The notes below the pieces were generated by a model that ran no database searches, was not told where the DNA came from, and was given only the letters and a program-made list of their open reading frames with translations. Shown piece by piece: positions 32,672 to 42,970 of a stretch of 61,057 nucleotides of DNA (position 1 is the first letter of the stretch; each line of letters begins with the position of its first letter). The DNA comes from an uncultured Clostridia bacterium (GTDB lineage: Bacteria > Bacillota > Clostridia > Saccharofermentanales > Saccharofermentanaceae): positions 1-61,057 of the forward strand of contig CAMVGO010000008.1 of assembly GCA_947167045.1 (NCBI GenBank). The letters run 5' to 3'. A program made the translations under genes and the position numbers.

Positions 32672-33727
32672 TCAGCCGAGCCTCTTGGCATTCTCAATGA
32701 TCTCAGGCGTGATGGTCTTAGTCATTGCAAGACCTTCCTCGATATCGACATCAGTGATCTCGCCGTGCTGTCTTACCACGAGCCTGTTAAATCTCTTCTC
32801 CATGAGGCAGTCGATAGCCTTGATTCCCATGAGGCTTGCCATCGTCCTGTCTCTCAATGTAGGCGAACCGCCTCTCTGCAGGTGTCCGAGGATAGTGGGA
32901 CGTGCTTCGATGCCTGTCGCATCTTCGATCTGCTTAGCTATTTCATCAGCATGGCCTACGCCCTCTGCTACTATTACGATGTAGTGCTTCTTGCCGGTAT
33001 TGCGTCCGTCGAGGATCACTCTCAGGACATCCCTGTTAAAGTCATAAGGAACCTCAGGGATGAGGATGCTCTCAGCACCCGTGGCAATGCCAACATTCAG
33101 GGCGATCCATCCTGCATGTCTTCCCATTACTTCGATAACGCTGCAGCGTTCATGTGATGAAGCCGTATCTCTGAGCTTGTCGATACACTGCATGGCGGTA
33201 TTCATTGCCGTATCGTATCCGATAGTATATTCGGTCGATGCTATGTCGTTGTCTATCGTACCTGGAATACCAATGACCGGCATACCGATCCTTGCAAGCG
33301 CCCTGGCGCCCTTGTAAGAACCGTCGCCGCCAATGACGATAAGAGCATCAAGCTCATATGCTTCCATCATGCGAGCGCCCTTGAGCACACCCTGGTCAGT
33401 CATGAAGGTTTGTGACCTGGCCGTCATGAGGAATGTTCCGCCGCGCTGCAGAGTCTCTGATACACTTCTTCCATCGAGCTGCTTGATCTCGCCCTTCCAG
33501 AGTCCGTGATATCCTCTTGTGACACCGTACATTTCAAAGCCCGCATTGATGCCTGCCCTTACGACTGCTCTAATTGCAGCATTCATTCCGGGCGCATCGC
33601 CACCGCTCGTAAGAACGCCTACGCGCTTTACAGGCTGTACCGTACTCTTATCAACTTCATCGTAGTTTAAAGCCTTAAGGCTGTTGATCTCAGGAAGGTT
33701 ACTCTCATCATAAAGAAGTCTGCCCAT
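32672..33727 (-). CDS. pfkA: ATP-dependent 6-phosphofructokinase
   Basis: Converts fructose 6-phosphate to fructose 1,6-bisphosphate in glycolysis. 351 residues against the usual 320, with an N-terminal extension of about 33. Motifs: VLTSGGDAPGMNAAIRA, GGDGSYKGA (the S after GGDG points to ATP use), GIPGTIDNDI. The start at 33727 has GGAGGAA eight bases upstream; an earlier ATG at 33769 would be inside the -10 box. Confidence 0.94.
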   Translation of the reverse strand: MGRLLYDESNLPEINSLKALNYDEVDKSTVQPVKRVGVLTSGGDAPGMNAAIRAVVRAGINAGFEMYGVTRGYHGLWKGEIKQLDGRSVSETLQRGGTFLMTARSQTFMTDQGVLKGARMMEAYELDALIVIGGDGSYKGARALARIGMPVIGIPGTIDNDIASTEYTIGYDTAMNTAMQCIDKLRDTASSHERCSVIEVMGRHAGWIALNVGIATGAESILIPEVPYDFNRDVLRVILDGRNTGKKHYIVIVAEGVGHADEIAKQIEDATGIEARPTILGHLQRGGSPTLRDRTMASLMGIKAIDCLMEKRFNRLVVRQHGEITDVDIEEGLAMTKTITPEIIENAKRLG

Positions 33728-33737
33728 ATAAAATTCC

Positions 33738-33774
33738 TCCGAACCATCAAAAAGATTATTCGGAAACAATTATA
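33738..33774 (-). promoter_or_regulatory. pfkA -10 box and leader hairpin
   Basis: Minus strand: TATAAT at 33769-33774 without a clear -35, then a TCCGAA/TTCGGA stem (33738-33764) whose 3' arm overlaps the first bases of the GGAGG ribosome site. It could tune translation. Confidence 0.45.
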
Positions 33775-33794
33775 CACTAAATAAGAAAGAGGTA

Positions 33795-34808
33795 TTACCC
33801 TTCGTAATAAGACTCTATCGTCCAGGAGGTATTTACGGCAAGCGGATATACTGCCGCAGTTACCTTGCCGTCGAAAGCCGGATCGTATTCAAACTCATCA
33901 AGAGACGGGAGAAACGCCAAAGTCTTTTCATTCTCATTCAGGACACCGCCCGCTCTGGCATTTGTGTCAAACACCTCAAACAGGATGCCACGTGAATACT
34001 TCAGGCTGTTTTTCATTTCATCGTCTATATATGTTCCGGTATCTATCCCGTTATCCTGACAGAAAGACTTAAACTGCTGATAGTTTTCGAAAACCAGTTG
34101 CTTCCCGATAAGTTCGCTTCCGCCATATGGGATATTGACTATGTGATCCGGCGAAGCATCCAGGATATACCGTCCGCGTGTCTCCAGCCGCAGAGGATTG
34201 ACAAGATCTGATGCCAGATCGCCGGCCTTCTGCAGAGCAGCATCATCCGTCGTCATGATACTTGTACCCCACAAGCAGATGACCGTCTGTTCCGACGTCT
34301 CCTGATCGATGTATATTATCTTTCGCTCACCTGCATCAAAAGCAAAAAATTCCTCTGATGTTTTAACACCGGGCTTTATTTTCAGGCAGGCATTGTACAG
34401 TTCTGTCATTTCATCCGGATCAATATGGGCAACCGGCTCCGTATATGCCTTTATATAATTCCAGGCTGTCATCTCACAGCCGGAATCGGACTTGTTCTCA
34501 AAAGAATATACATCCCCTCTGCAGGTAATAAACAGCAGTTCGGACTGATAACCCTCTGCCCAGTTGTAGTAAGTGCACATAAATAACAATTCGTCTGTTG
34601 AAGGGACAGGGATCATATCTTCCACGCTCTCTGAACCGGAAGTTTCCACTGATGACGTTTCAATGCCATAGGTCTCAATTGCTGTTGTTTCGACGCCGCT
34701 TGCTTCATTACCGTTTGTCGGGACAGCATCTCCTTCAGAACAGGCGGCTGTTCCTAATAATACTGATACGGCCAGAAAGGCCGCCGTCATCTTATTCCTT
34801 TTCATCAT
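33795..34808 (-). CDS. Lipoprotein of unknown function
   Basis: 337 residues. An N-terminal signal (residues 1-22) ends in LLGTAAC, a plausible but imperfect lipobox, then a Thr/Ser/Glu/Val-rich linker with repeated VETT/IETYG/SVET units (about 35-65), then a soluble domain that I do not recognise. Predicted surface-exposed. It follows the membrane GGDEF gene by 76 bases and may be co-transcribed with it. Confidence 0.7.
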   Translation of the reverse strand: MMKRNKMTAAFLAVSVLLGTAACSEGDAVPTNGNEASGVETTAIETYGIETSSVETSGSESVEDMIPVPSTDELLFMCTYYNWAEGYQSELLFITCRGDVYSFENKSDSGCEMTAWNYIKAYTEPVAHIDPDEMTELYNACLKIKPGVKTSEEFFAFDAGERKIIYIDQETSEQTVICLWGTSIMTTDDAALQKAGDLASDLVNPLRLETRGRYILDASPDHIVNIPYGGSELIGKQLVFENYQQFKSFCQDNGIDTGTYIDDEMKNSLKYSRGILFEVFDTNARAGGVLNENEKTLAFLPSLDEFEYDPAFDGKVTAAVYPLAVNTSWTIESYYEG

Positions 34809-34884
34809 ATGAAATATCTCCGTATCTCTGGTCTATACCATACATACAAATAAACACATGAAAAAGTTGCAAACGGGAAACATA

Positions 34885-36348
34885 TCAGCGGCCGACACCG
34901 TAAGTCTGCTTGAATACCGCCTTATCTTCGTACATTGCCTTATCCGCATCCTTGAAAACCGATTCGACAGTAGCATCCGCTGAAGAATTATCTGCCACAC
35001 CGACAGCTGCCGAGAACCTGAACCACGGTTCCTTGTCTTCCTGCGCGAACGATTCGGCATAGTTTTTTCTGAGCTTATCCGCCAGAGCTTCGCGGTTCTC
35101 ATAATCTTCTCCCTGGAGTATGGCGACAAACTCATCTCCGCCGATCCTATACACCTGCGAATTCGTAAAGACTTCGCTTATCATGCTGCAGCATCCCTTG
35201 ATGTAGATATCACCGGCCTCATGTCCGAACTCGTCATTAACGTTCTTGAGATTATTGAGGTCGACCATCAGGATGGCAAAAGACCCGCCTTCCCTTGCTA
35301 TCTTACGGCTCAAGTCAGCCGACTTTTTGATGTAGGCGGACTTGCTTCCGGCACCGGTCAGCGCGTCCTTTTTATTTTCATCGCTCAGCTTATCTATCTT
35401 CTGTTCCTTGTTCTTGATCTCGTTCTCAGACTTTGCCTTCTCCTTCAGATAATCAATGATGTTAATCTGAATGGCCCTTATGCCATTATAGATCTCCGAT
35501 ATCTCATCATTTGTCTGTATGTCGAGTTCCATGACGCCTGCGGTCTCGTAATCCTTGTTCTCGGAAGGATTGAACCTCTTCATCTCCCTGGTCATCTCCC
35601 TGATGGGATTTACTACGACCTTGTTCATGAAGAACATGGCTCCGAAAACGACGATGACCGTGTATATGACAGCACCTACGGAAAGGCTAACCAGGAAGGA
35701 TGCCCTCTCCGCCATTACCTCATCCATGTTGATGTCGCAGCCGACTATGCAGACGCAGTTTCCTTCTGAATCGTAGACGGGCTTGAAATCCGAACAGAGC
35801 CATCCCCAGTCCCCGTGAGATATCGTTGGTTCGGGAAGCTGTGATATGTCGATGCCTCTCAGTTCCAACTCGCGTTCTTCATAATAACCGGTCTCATAAA
35901 TGGGGTTCTCGTCATCATCAACGAGATACATATCGTATTCGGCATCCTGATCTCCGTGTGCAACAACATAGAGGTATTCGATACCTTCAAGATTTGCAAG
36001 GAAGTTCGAGAGCAGTTCCCTGATATCGCTGTATTCATCCCACAGATCATGCTCTCTTAAGTATTCTTCGATGATCTCCTCGTTATCCTCTTCTTCAGCT
36101 CTTTCCCTCAGCGCCTGGAATTCATCGGACGCAGCCGCCTCCCTGAGCCTTGCAAGATAATCACCGTCCATCATGGAAGCCACATTACGGGCGTTATCGG
36201 ATGCATTCTGCCTGTAGTATGAATTGATCTGATTGGAACTTATGGAGAATGCAATGATCATCGTACCGAGAGCAACCACCAAAACGGTAGTTGCCACGAA
36301 GATGTACATCTTCATCTTTACGGAAACGAATCTCTTGCCGCGCTGCAT
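34885..36348 (-). CDS. Membrane diguanylate cyclase with Cache-like sensor
   Basis: 487 residues: transmembrane helix about 12-34, extracellular sensor domain about 35-210 (Cache-like), second helix about 212-234, HAMP-like linker about 235-300, coiled coil, and a GGDEF domain about 325-487 with an intact RIGGDEF. No RxxD inhibition site is seen five residues before it. Predicted to convert an external signal to c-di-GMP. AGGAGAAG precedes the ATG. Confidence 0.88.
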   Translation of the reverse strand: MQRGKRFVSVKMKMYIFVATTVLVVALGTMIIAFSISSNQINSYYRQNASDNARNVASMMDGDYLARLREAAASDEFQALRERAEEEDNEEIIEEYLREHDLWDEYSDIRELLSNFLANLEGIEYLYVVAHGDQDAEYDMYLVDDDENPIYETGYYEERELELRGIDISQLPEPTISHGDWGWLCSDFKPVYDSEGNCVCIVGCDINMDEVMAERASFLVSLSVGAVIYTVIVVFGAMFFMNKVVVNPIREMTREMKRFNPSENKDYETAGVMELDIQTNDEISEIYNGIRAIQINIIDYLKEKAKSENEIKNKEQKIDKLSDENKKDALTGAGSKSAYIKKSADLSRKIAREGGSFAILMVDLNNLKNVNDEFGHEAGDIYIKGCCSMISEVFTNSQVYRIGGDEFVAILQGEDYENREALADKLRKNYAESFAQEDKEPWFRFSAAVGVADNSSADATVESVFKDADKAMYEDKAVFKQTYGVGR

Positions 36349-36378
36349 GCATCGCTTCTCCTAATGGTCTATAAGAGA

Positions 36379-36408
36379 AGTATAACATGCACTTTTCAGC
36401 TCAATAAA
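36379..36408 (-). promoter_or_regulatory. Possible promoter of the membrane GGDEF gene
   Basis: TATACT (36379-36384) with TTTATT 18 bases upstream (36403-36408). The same gap has a 7-bp AATGCGT/ACGCATT stem at 36423-36447 that may be 3' structure of sir2. Confidence 0.4.
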
Positions 36409-36476
36409 AACCCTTTGTAAACAATGCGTTTAAATAAATCACGCATTCACAAAGATAAGAAATCCCGTATTACGGA

Positions 36477-37226
36477 TCACTCCTCCAGTTCTATGGAGTC
36501 CAGTACCTCAGAGATATTCTCATGGAATACGAGCGCTGCATTCCTGTCAGCAGATGTCCTGTCCCTGTTAATTATAATCAGGTTCTCACCGGAGAAATCA
36601 TAAGCAAGGGATGCCGCCGGCTGCACAGCAAGAGAGGTGCCTCCTACGATAAGGCAGTCAGCCCTGAACACGAGTCTCTTGGATTCTATCCATGCGGTTT
36701 GGGGAAGTCCCTCTCCGTAGAGCGTAACGTCAGGTCTGACCATTCCGCCGCATTTGGGGCACTTGGGGATAGGACCTTCAGACTTGAATATAAAGTCATA
36801 AGGATATTTCTCATGACACTTCATACAGTAATTGCGCAATGTGGAGCCGTGTACTTCCTGCACATTGCGGCTCCCCGCCCTCTGATGAAGTCCGTCGATA
36901 TTCTGCGTGATTATTCCGTCGAGCTTTCCGGCCTTCTCCATCTCGGCAAGCTTATAATGCGCCCTGTTAGGTTCTATTCCCGCCGTGTTGAGTTTCTGCC
37001 TGTAGAACTCGAAAAATACGTTAGGGTGATCAATAAGACAGTCGATGCTCAGGAGATATTCGGGACTGTATCTGTCGAACTTAACATCGTGCTGGTTGTA
37101 AAGACCGTTCTTGCTCCTGAAATCAGGGATGCCACTCTCGGTCGATACTCCCGCACCGCCGAAGAAGACGATATGCTTGCTCGTTCTGATTATCCTGTTC
37201 AGTTCCTGAATGCTCTTCTCATCCAT
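36477..37226 (-). CDS. NAD-dependent protein deacylase (sirtuin)
   Basis: 249 residues of the Sir2 family. NAD-binding FFGGAGVSTESGIPDFRS near the N-terminus, catalytic TQNIDGLHQRAG with the conserved His in VHGST, and a zinc ribbon CMKC...CPKC. Removes acetyl or other acyl groups from lysine. The start at 37226 (MDEKSIQELN) is set by GAGGAGG at seven bases' spacing. It lies 13 bases after dnaE and is the third gene of the LexA-box transcript. Confidence 0.92.
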   Translation of the reverse strand: MDEKSIQELNRIIRTSKHIVFFGGAGVSTESGIPDFRSKNGLYNQHDVKFDRYSPEYLLSIDCLIDHPNVFFEFYRQKLNTAGIEPNRAHYKLAEMEKAGKLDGIITQNIDGLHQRAGSRNVQEVHGSTLRNYCMKCHEKYPYDFIFKSEGPIPKCPKCGGMVRPDVTLYGEGLPQTAWIESKRLVFRADCLIVGGTSLAVQPAASLAYDFSGENLIIINRDRTSADRNAALVFHENISEVLDSIELEE

Positions 37227-37239
37227 GGTCTTACCTCCT

Positions 37240-40200
37240 CTAGATGATCTCGATATTGTCCTCACCTACAAGTTCTGCCAGTTTCTTTATTATCTCACGG
37301 TCAGGCTGCACTCTGCAGACGTCATCTAATCTAGTTATACTCTTATCTGACTCAAAAAGTACTTCCACCTGCATATTTCCGTGAAAATATACGAGGAAAT
37401 TCAGAAGTCTCGAGAAACCCTTCGAATCGGGCTTTCCGGTATAGTGGATCCTGAGGATGTGCTCTCCGCCGTTATTAACGGGCTGCGTTGCCGGAGCTTC
37501 GACCGGTTTTAGTGCAGATACGGGAGCAGCATTTACTGCAGGCTTTACCGCTTGACCGCCGTCTCTTTCCCTTAACGCCGTCTGATATGCCCTGTCGTTT
37601 CTAATGATTTCAAAGAGTCCCGGATCGTCAGTCAGTTCAAAGCAGCTGTCAACAAACATCGAGAGCTCTCCGCCTTCCCTCATCTGCCTTCTGCCGATGA
37701 ACAGATACGGTTTGTTCTTCTCGATCATTCTGTTGTAATTATCGTAGTTCTTGCCGAAAAGGAGCACTTCGAAAGTGCCGCTAAGATCTTCGCAGCTCAC
37801 TGTGCTCATCATGGTCTTTTTCTTCGTATATCCGTTCTTCTTGTCGGTAACCATTCCGCACATCGCGACCTGCTTATTGTCGTCCAGCGCATCGCTTCCG
37901 GAGAGTGCCAGTATATCTGCCGCTTCGGACATGTCGAAAGTGGCGATCTCAGACATGAGCTTTGTATAGGATGCAAGCGGATTTCCCGAAAGATAGATGC
38001 CAACCATCTCTTTTTCATATCCGAGCTTCTGTGCATCGGGATACTCCGGAATGTCCGGGATGAAAACTGACGGTCCTGCTGCTTCCGCGCCTCCGAGATC
38101 GAACAGCGAGAGCTGTCCTTCTATATTGCGGCTGTCTTCGTGCGCGAGCTTCTCCAATTCAGTCTGAACGCAAGCCGTCATCTGAGCCCTCGTAAGACCG
38201 AAGGAATCCATGCACGAAGCGAGTATCAAAGCTTCTGCGACCGTCTTCTTAACGCCCGTCTTGGCAGCTCTTACGACAAAGTCTTCAAACGACTTGTAAT
38301 CGCCGTTCTTTTCCCTGTCACTCAAGATGTCGAGCACCGCGCCCTCGCCTACGTTCTTTATTACGGAAAGACCGATCCTTATCCTGCGGTCTCCCTCTGT
38401 CGTAAAACGTTCACGGCTCCTGTTGATGTCGGGAGGAAGCACTTCGATACCCATCGCAGAACAGCATGAGATGTAATAAGAAGCCTTGCCGAGATCGTCC
38501 CGGAAAGAGTTGAGCGTAGCTGCCATAAACTCGGTCGGATAGTAATACTTAAAGTATGCCGTCCAGTAACCGACGACCGCATAGCAGGCGGCGTGCGATT
38601 TATTGAACGCATATCCCGCAAAGCCCGACACATCATCGAATATCTTCGCAGCTGTCTTCTCGGGAACTCCGCGCTTGATGCATCCGTCGATCTGACGTCC
38701 CTTGTCATCAGTTCCGCCGTACATGAAGAGATTCCTGTATTTCTCCATCATCGACTTCTTCTTTTTGCTCATCGCACGTCTGATGTTATCGGACTGACCC
38801 ATCGAGAAACCTGCAAGATCTCTTACGATCTGCATAACCTGTTCCTGATAGATCGCGCATCCGTAGGTAACGTTGAGTATAGGCTCGAGCAAAGGATGAT
38901 CGTATCTTATGTGCGACGGATGTCTCTTGCAGTCGACATATTTCGGGATCTGGTCCATAGGACCCGGACGGTACAGGGAGATCCCCGCGATGATATCCTC
39001 AAGGCTCTCAGGCTCAAGCTGCTTCATGAAAGATGTCATTCCGCGGCTCTCAAGCTGGAATATACCAACAGTATCTCCGCGCCCGATCATCTTGAATACT
39101 TCCGGATCATCCAAAGGTATCCTGTCGAGATCTATGACTTTTCCGTAATTATTCTTTACCAGTTCAACGCAGTCCTGAAGGACCGTAAGCGTCCTTAATC
39201 CGAGAAAGTCGAACTTGAGAAGTCCGATGCTCTCGACGTCAGCCTTTGCAAACTGGACTGCGACCGTATCGTCGTTTACCGCAAGCGGCGCGATGTCAGT
39301 AATGTCCTTTCCCGATATGATGATGCCCGCGGCATGCGTACCTGCGTTACGAGGCAGACCCTCGACACGCATAGCCATGTCTATAACCTTGTGCGCCTCG
39401 GGATCGGTATCATAAGCTTCCTTGAACTCCGTGCTGACCTCCAGCGCCTGCTTGAGAGTCATGCCGACAGAGAACGGTATCATCTTAGTTAGTTTATTGC
39501 TCTGGGCTATAGGCATATTGAGGACACGCGCAACATCCTTTACCGCCTGCTTTGCGGCAAGCGTGCCGAAAGTGATGACGTGAGCAACCCTCGTCTGCCC
39601 GTATTTTTCCGTTACGTAATCTATGGCGATCTGTCTTCTCTCATCGTTGAAGTCCACGTCAAAGTCCGGCATCGACACTCTCTCGGCATTGAGAAATCTC
39701 TCAAAGACCAGACCGTATCTTATTGGATCGATATCGGTGATTCCGACAGCATATGCGACCAGAGAGCCTGCGCCGGAACCTCTTCCGGGGCCGACCGTGA
39801 CCTCATGAGTCTTGGCATAGTTTATGAAGTCCCATACTATCAGGTAGTAATCGGTATATCCCATGCTGTTAATGACCGAAAGTTCATATTCGGCACGCTT
39901 CATGTAGTCTTCAACGCTGCCCGTCGGAGGCGTGACCTCAAATCTCTTCTCAAGTCCTTTGTAAGTAAGATCAGCCAGATATTCCTCATGGCTGCCGTAA
40001 CCTTCAGGCACTTCATATACAGGAAGGTGGATGGTATCGAAATCGTATTCGGCATGACACATGTCGGCGATCTTTCCGGTATTCTCTATCGCCTCGGCAA
40101 GTTCAGGGAAAAAGCGTCTCATCTCGGTCTCTGACTTGACATAGAATTCATTGCACGACATGCGCATCCTGTTCTCGTCGTCGATCCTTGCAGCCGTGGA

Positions 40201-40881
40201 GATGCAGAGGAGGATATCCTGTGCCTCGCAGTCGTCCTTCATAAGATAGTGACAGTCATTTGTAGCTACCAAAGGGATTCCCGTCTCATTTGAGAGTTTG
40301 ATCAGGGCGGCATTTACTTTCGCCTGCTCGGGTGTGGTATTTGCCTGTATCTCCAGATAGTAGTTGCCCCTGCCGAAGAGTTTGTCATACCAGACGGCCG
40401 TCTGGGCTGCCTTCTCCATATCGCCTGCAAGTATAAGTGACGGAACTTTTCCGGCTATGCAGGCAGACAGGCAGATCAGCCCGTCATGCCACTTCTCAAG
40501 AAGCTCCTCGTCGATCCTCGGTCTTCTGTAAAAACCTTCGGTAAAACCGGCGGAAACGAGTTTGTTGAGATTCGTAAGGCCCTGATTATCCTTGGCCAGC
40601 AATATCAGGTGGTTATAGTACTTGTCTTCCCTGCCGGGAACAGCAGTCTTGTCAAACCTCGAACCGGGCGCAACATAGACCTCACAGCCGATAACGGGAT
40701 GGATACCGTTGGCCTTCATCTCCCTGTAGAAGGATACGGCACCGTACATAACGCCGTGGTCGGTTATGGCGCATGACGTCATGCCCATCTCCTTGAGCCT
40801 TACGGCAAGATCCTTTATCTTGATCGCACCGTCGAGGAGACTGTATTCAGTATGAAGATGCAAATGACAAAAACCGCCCAT
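37240..40881 (-). CDS. dnaE: DNA polymerase III subunit alpha (DnaE)
   Basis: C-family DNA polymerase, 1213 residues. N-terminal PHP domain (HLHLHTEYSLLDGAIKI), palm with PGRGSGAGSLVAYAVG and the catalytic aspartates in PDFDVDFNDERR, fingers, helix-hairpin-helix region, and OB fold (about 1000-1090). It is the DnaE type, probably the accessory polymerase beside PolC in this group. It overlaps the uvrB stop codon by one base, so translation is coupled. Confidence 0.95.
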   Translation of the reverse strand: MGGFCHLHLHTEYSLLDGAIKIKDLAVRLKEMGMTSCAITDHGVMYGAVSFYREMKANGIHPVIGCEVYVAPGSRFDKTAVPGREDKYYNHLILLAKDNQGLTNLNKLVSAGFTEGFYRRPRIDEELLEKWHDGLICLSACIAGKVPSLILAGDMEKAAQTAVWYDKLFGRGNYYLEIQANTTPEQAKVNAALIKLSNETGIPLVATNDCHYLMKDDCEAQDILLCISTAARIDDENRMRMSCNEFYVKSETEMRRFFPELAEAIENTGKIADMCHAEYDFDTIHLPVYEVPEGYGSHEEYLADLTYKGLEKRFEVTPPTGSVEDYMKRAEYELSVINSMGYTDYYLIVWDFINYAKTHEVTVGPGRGSGAGSLVAYAVGITDIDPIRYGLVFERFLNAERVSMPDFDVDFNDERRQIAIDYVTEKYGQTRVAHVITFGTLAAKQAVKDVARVLNMPIAQSNKLTKMIPFSVGMTLKQALEVSTEFKEAYDTDPEAHKVIDMAMRVEGLPRNAGTHAAGIIISGKDITDIAPLAVNDDTVAVQFAKADVESIGLLKFDFLGLRTLTVLQDCVELVKNNYGKVIDLDRIPLDDPEVFKMIGRGDTVGIFQLESRGMTSFMKQLEPESLEDIIAGISLYRPGPMDQIPKYVDCKRHPSHIRYDHPLLEPILNVTYGCAIYQEQVMQIVRDLAGFSMGQSDNIRRAMSKKKKSMMEKYRNLFMYGGTDDKGRQIDGCIKRGVPEKTAAKIFDDVSGFAGYAFNKSHAACYAVVGYWTAYFKYYYPTEFMAATLNSFRDDLGKASYYISCCSAMGIEVLPPDINRSRERFTTEGDRRIRIGLSVIKNVGEGAVLDILSDREKNGDYKSFEDFVVRAAKTGVKKTVAEALILASCMDSFGLTRAQMTACVQTELEKLAHEDSRNIEGQLSLFDLGGAEAAGPSVFIPDIPEYPDAQKLGYEKEMVGIYLSGNPLASYTKLMSEIATFDMSEAADILALSGSDALDDNKQVAMCGMVTDKKNGYTKKKTMMSTVSCEDLSGTFEVLLFGKNYDNYNRMIEKNKPYLFIGRRQMREGGELSMFVDSCFELTDDPGLFEIIRNDRAYQTALRERDGGQAVKPAVNAAPVSALKPVEAPATQPVNNGGEHILRIHYTGKPDSKGFSRLLNFLVYFHGNMQVEVLFESDKSITRLDDVCRVQPDREIIKKLAELVGEDNIEII

Positions 40882-42896
40882 TATCTCTTCCCCTTAAGTT
40901 CGATGATTATGTCTCTTATCTCGGCCGCCTTCTCAAAATCGAGATCCTTGGCAGCCTTGGTCATCTCTACGGTAAGCTTCTCGATAAGCTTCCTGTTCTC
41001 TTCTTCAGTGCCGCCCGAAACTCCTTCGTTGATGAGCCTTGCGGCATCGATGCCGGACTTGCCCGACTTGCCGCGTCCCTTGCCAGAAGCGTCTTTGCTG
41101 CTGTCCGAAACAATGTCAAATACATCACGAACGGCTTTCCTGATAGTCTTCGGAGTAATCCCGTGTTCTTCGTTATATCTCTTCTGAATGTCTCTTCTGC
41201 GGTTGGTCTCAGCGACAGCGTTCATCATGGAATCCGTCACTTCATCAGCATAGAGGACAACTCTTCCGTGATCGTTTCTCGCACACCTACCGATTATCTG
41301 GATCAGCGATCTTTCAGATCTTAAGAAACCTTCCTTGTCGGCATCCAGTATCATCAGGAGCGATACTTCAGGAAGGTCGATGCCTTCTCTCAGGAGGTTG
41401 ATTCCGACAATTACATCCACCTCGTCATTACGCAGCTGATTCAGGATCTGCATTCGCTCGACTGCCTTGATGTCGGAGTGAAGATATGTGACTCTCACGT
41501 TCTCCTTTTTGAGGAACTCGGTAAGGTCTTCCGCCATCCTCTTGGTAAGTGTCATTATGAGACTCTTGTCGCCGGTCTTCTTCTGCTCCTTGAGCATTGA
41601 AAGGATATCCTCGATCTGTCCTTCGACAGGACGGATAAAGATCTCAGGTTCCAAAAGACCCGTAGGCCTTATGACCTGTTCGACAACCTGTTCGCTGTGA
41701 TCTTTCTCGTAGTCGGCAGGTGTGGCACTCACGAAGACTGTCTGACCCATCCTCTGCTCGAATTCGGCGAACTTAAGAGGTCTGTTGTCAAACGCTGAAG
41801 GAAGTCTGAAGCCGTACTGAACGAGCATCTCTTTCCTCGATCTGTCGCCGTTATACATGGCACCGACCTGAGGTATGGTCTGGTGAGACTCGTCAATGAA
41901 CAAAAGGAAATCTTCAGGGAAGAAATCCATCAGCGTGCATGGAGGTTCGCCCTCTTCCCTTCCTGCAATATGTCTCGAGTAGTTCTCGATCCCTTTGCAA
42001 AAGCCCGTCTCTCTCAGCATATCCATGTCATAACGGGTACGCTGCTCAAGTCTGTAAGCAGCGATCATGTCGCCTGCTTCCCTCAATTCCTTGAGTCTTA
42101 CTTCAAGCTCTTCTTCGATCCTGTCTATAGCCTTGTTTAGCTTTGCCCTGCCTGTCGCATAATGCGATGCCGGGAACAGTTCTATGTAATCCCTGGTAAA
42201 CTCCGTCTTACCTGTTATCGCATCCACATAACTTATCTTGTCTATCTCATCTCCGAAGAAACTAATCCTGGTGAGCGTGTGCTCTGAATCAGGCGTCCAT
42301 ATGTCTATTATGTCACCCTTACGCCTGAACGTACCTCTCTGGAGATCGAAATCATTGCGCGTGTACTGCATGTTGATGAGCTGCGCCATGACATTGTCCA
42401 TCGGTATCTCAAGGCCGACTTCCAGCATGAGGGCAAGGGCAAGATAATCTTCCTTCTCGCCAATGCCGTATATGCAGGATACGGAAGCAACGATTATGAC
42501 ATCATCCCTGGTAAGCAGGGACTTAGTTGCCTCGTGGCGCATACGGTCGATCTCGTCGTTGATGGATGAATCCTTCTCAATATAAGTGTCAGTCGCGGCT
42601 ATATATGCCTCAGGCTGATAGTAATCGTAGTATGAGATAAAGTATTCGACGGCATTCTCGGGGAACAGCTCCTTGAACTCGGCATAAAGCTGACCTGCCA
42701 GGGTCTTATTGTGGGCAAGGACCAGCGTGGGTCTCTGTACCCGCTCGATAATGTTTGCCATCGTGAAAGTCTTGCCCGAACCCGTGACACCCAAAAGCGT
42801 CTGGGCTCTCATCCCCTCTTTTATCCCCCTGACCAGGTTATCTATGGCTTCCGGCTGGTCGCCTGACGGCTTGTAATCAGATACGAGCTTAAACAT
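40881..42896 (-). CDS. uvrB: Excinuclease ABC subunit UvrB
   Basis: Central helicase-like subunit of nucleotide excision repair, 671 residues. Walker A GVTGSGKTFTMANI, the DNA-binding beta hairpin YYDYYQPEAY, Walker B region FIDESHQT, helicase motifs in IGRCARN, and the C-terminal UVR domain (KAAKDLDFEKAAEIRDIIIEL). The promoter holds a LexA-type box. It opens a uvrB-dnaE-sir2 transcript. Confidence 0.97.
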   Translation of the reverse strand: MFKLVSDYKPSGDQPEAIDNLVRGIKEGMRAQTLLGVTGSGKTFTMANIIERVQRPTLVLAHNKTLAGQLYAEFKELFPENAVEYFISYYDYYQPEAYIAATDTYIEKDSSINDEIDRMRHEATKSLLTRDDVIIVASVSCIYGIGEKEDYLALALMLEVGLEIPMDNVMAQLINMQYTRNDFDLQRGTFRRKGDIIDIWTPDSEHTLTRISFFGDEIDKISYVDAITGKTEFTRDYIELFPASHYATGRAKLNKAIDRIEEELEVRLKELREAGDMIAAYRLEQRTRYDMDMLRETGFCKGIENYSRHIAGREEGEPPCTLMDFFPEDFLLFIDESHQTIPQVGAMYNGDRSRKEMLVQYGFRLPSAFDNRPLKFAEFEQRMGQTVFVSATPADYEKDHSEQVVEQVIRPTGLLEPEIFIRPVEGQIEDILSMLKEQKKTGDKSLIMTLTKRMAEDLTEFLKKENVRVTYLHSDIKAVERMQILNQLRNDEVDVIVGINLLREGIDLPEVSLLMILDADKEGFLRSERSLIQIIGRCARNDHGRVVLYADEVTDSMMNAVAETNRRRDIQKRYNEEHGITPKTIRKAVRDVFDIVSDSSKDASGKGRGKSGKSGIDAARLINEGVSGGTEEENRKLIEKLTVEMTKAAKDLDFEKAAEIRDIIIELKGKR

Positions 42897-42970
42897 AAAA
42901 CAAGCATTCCTTAATTCTTCTAAACAACTTTGCAGATCTTATTGATCCAGCATCTGAACCTTATGAGTCA

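Noticed and set aside
36522..37247. Plus-strand frame of 241 codons
   Set aside because: Exact antisense shadow of the sirtuin gene with no ribosome site.
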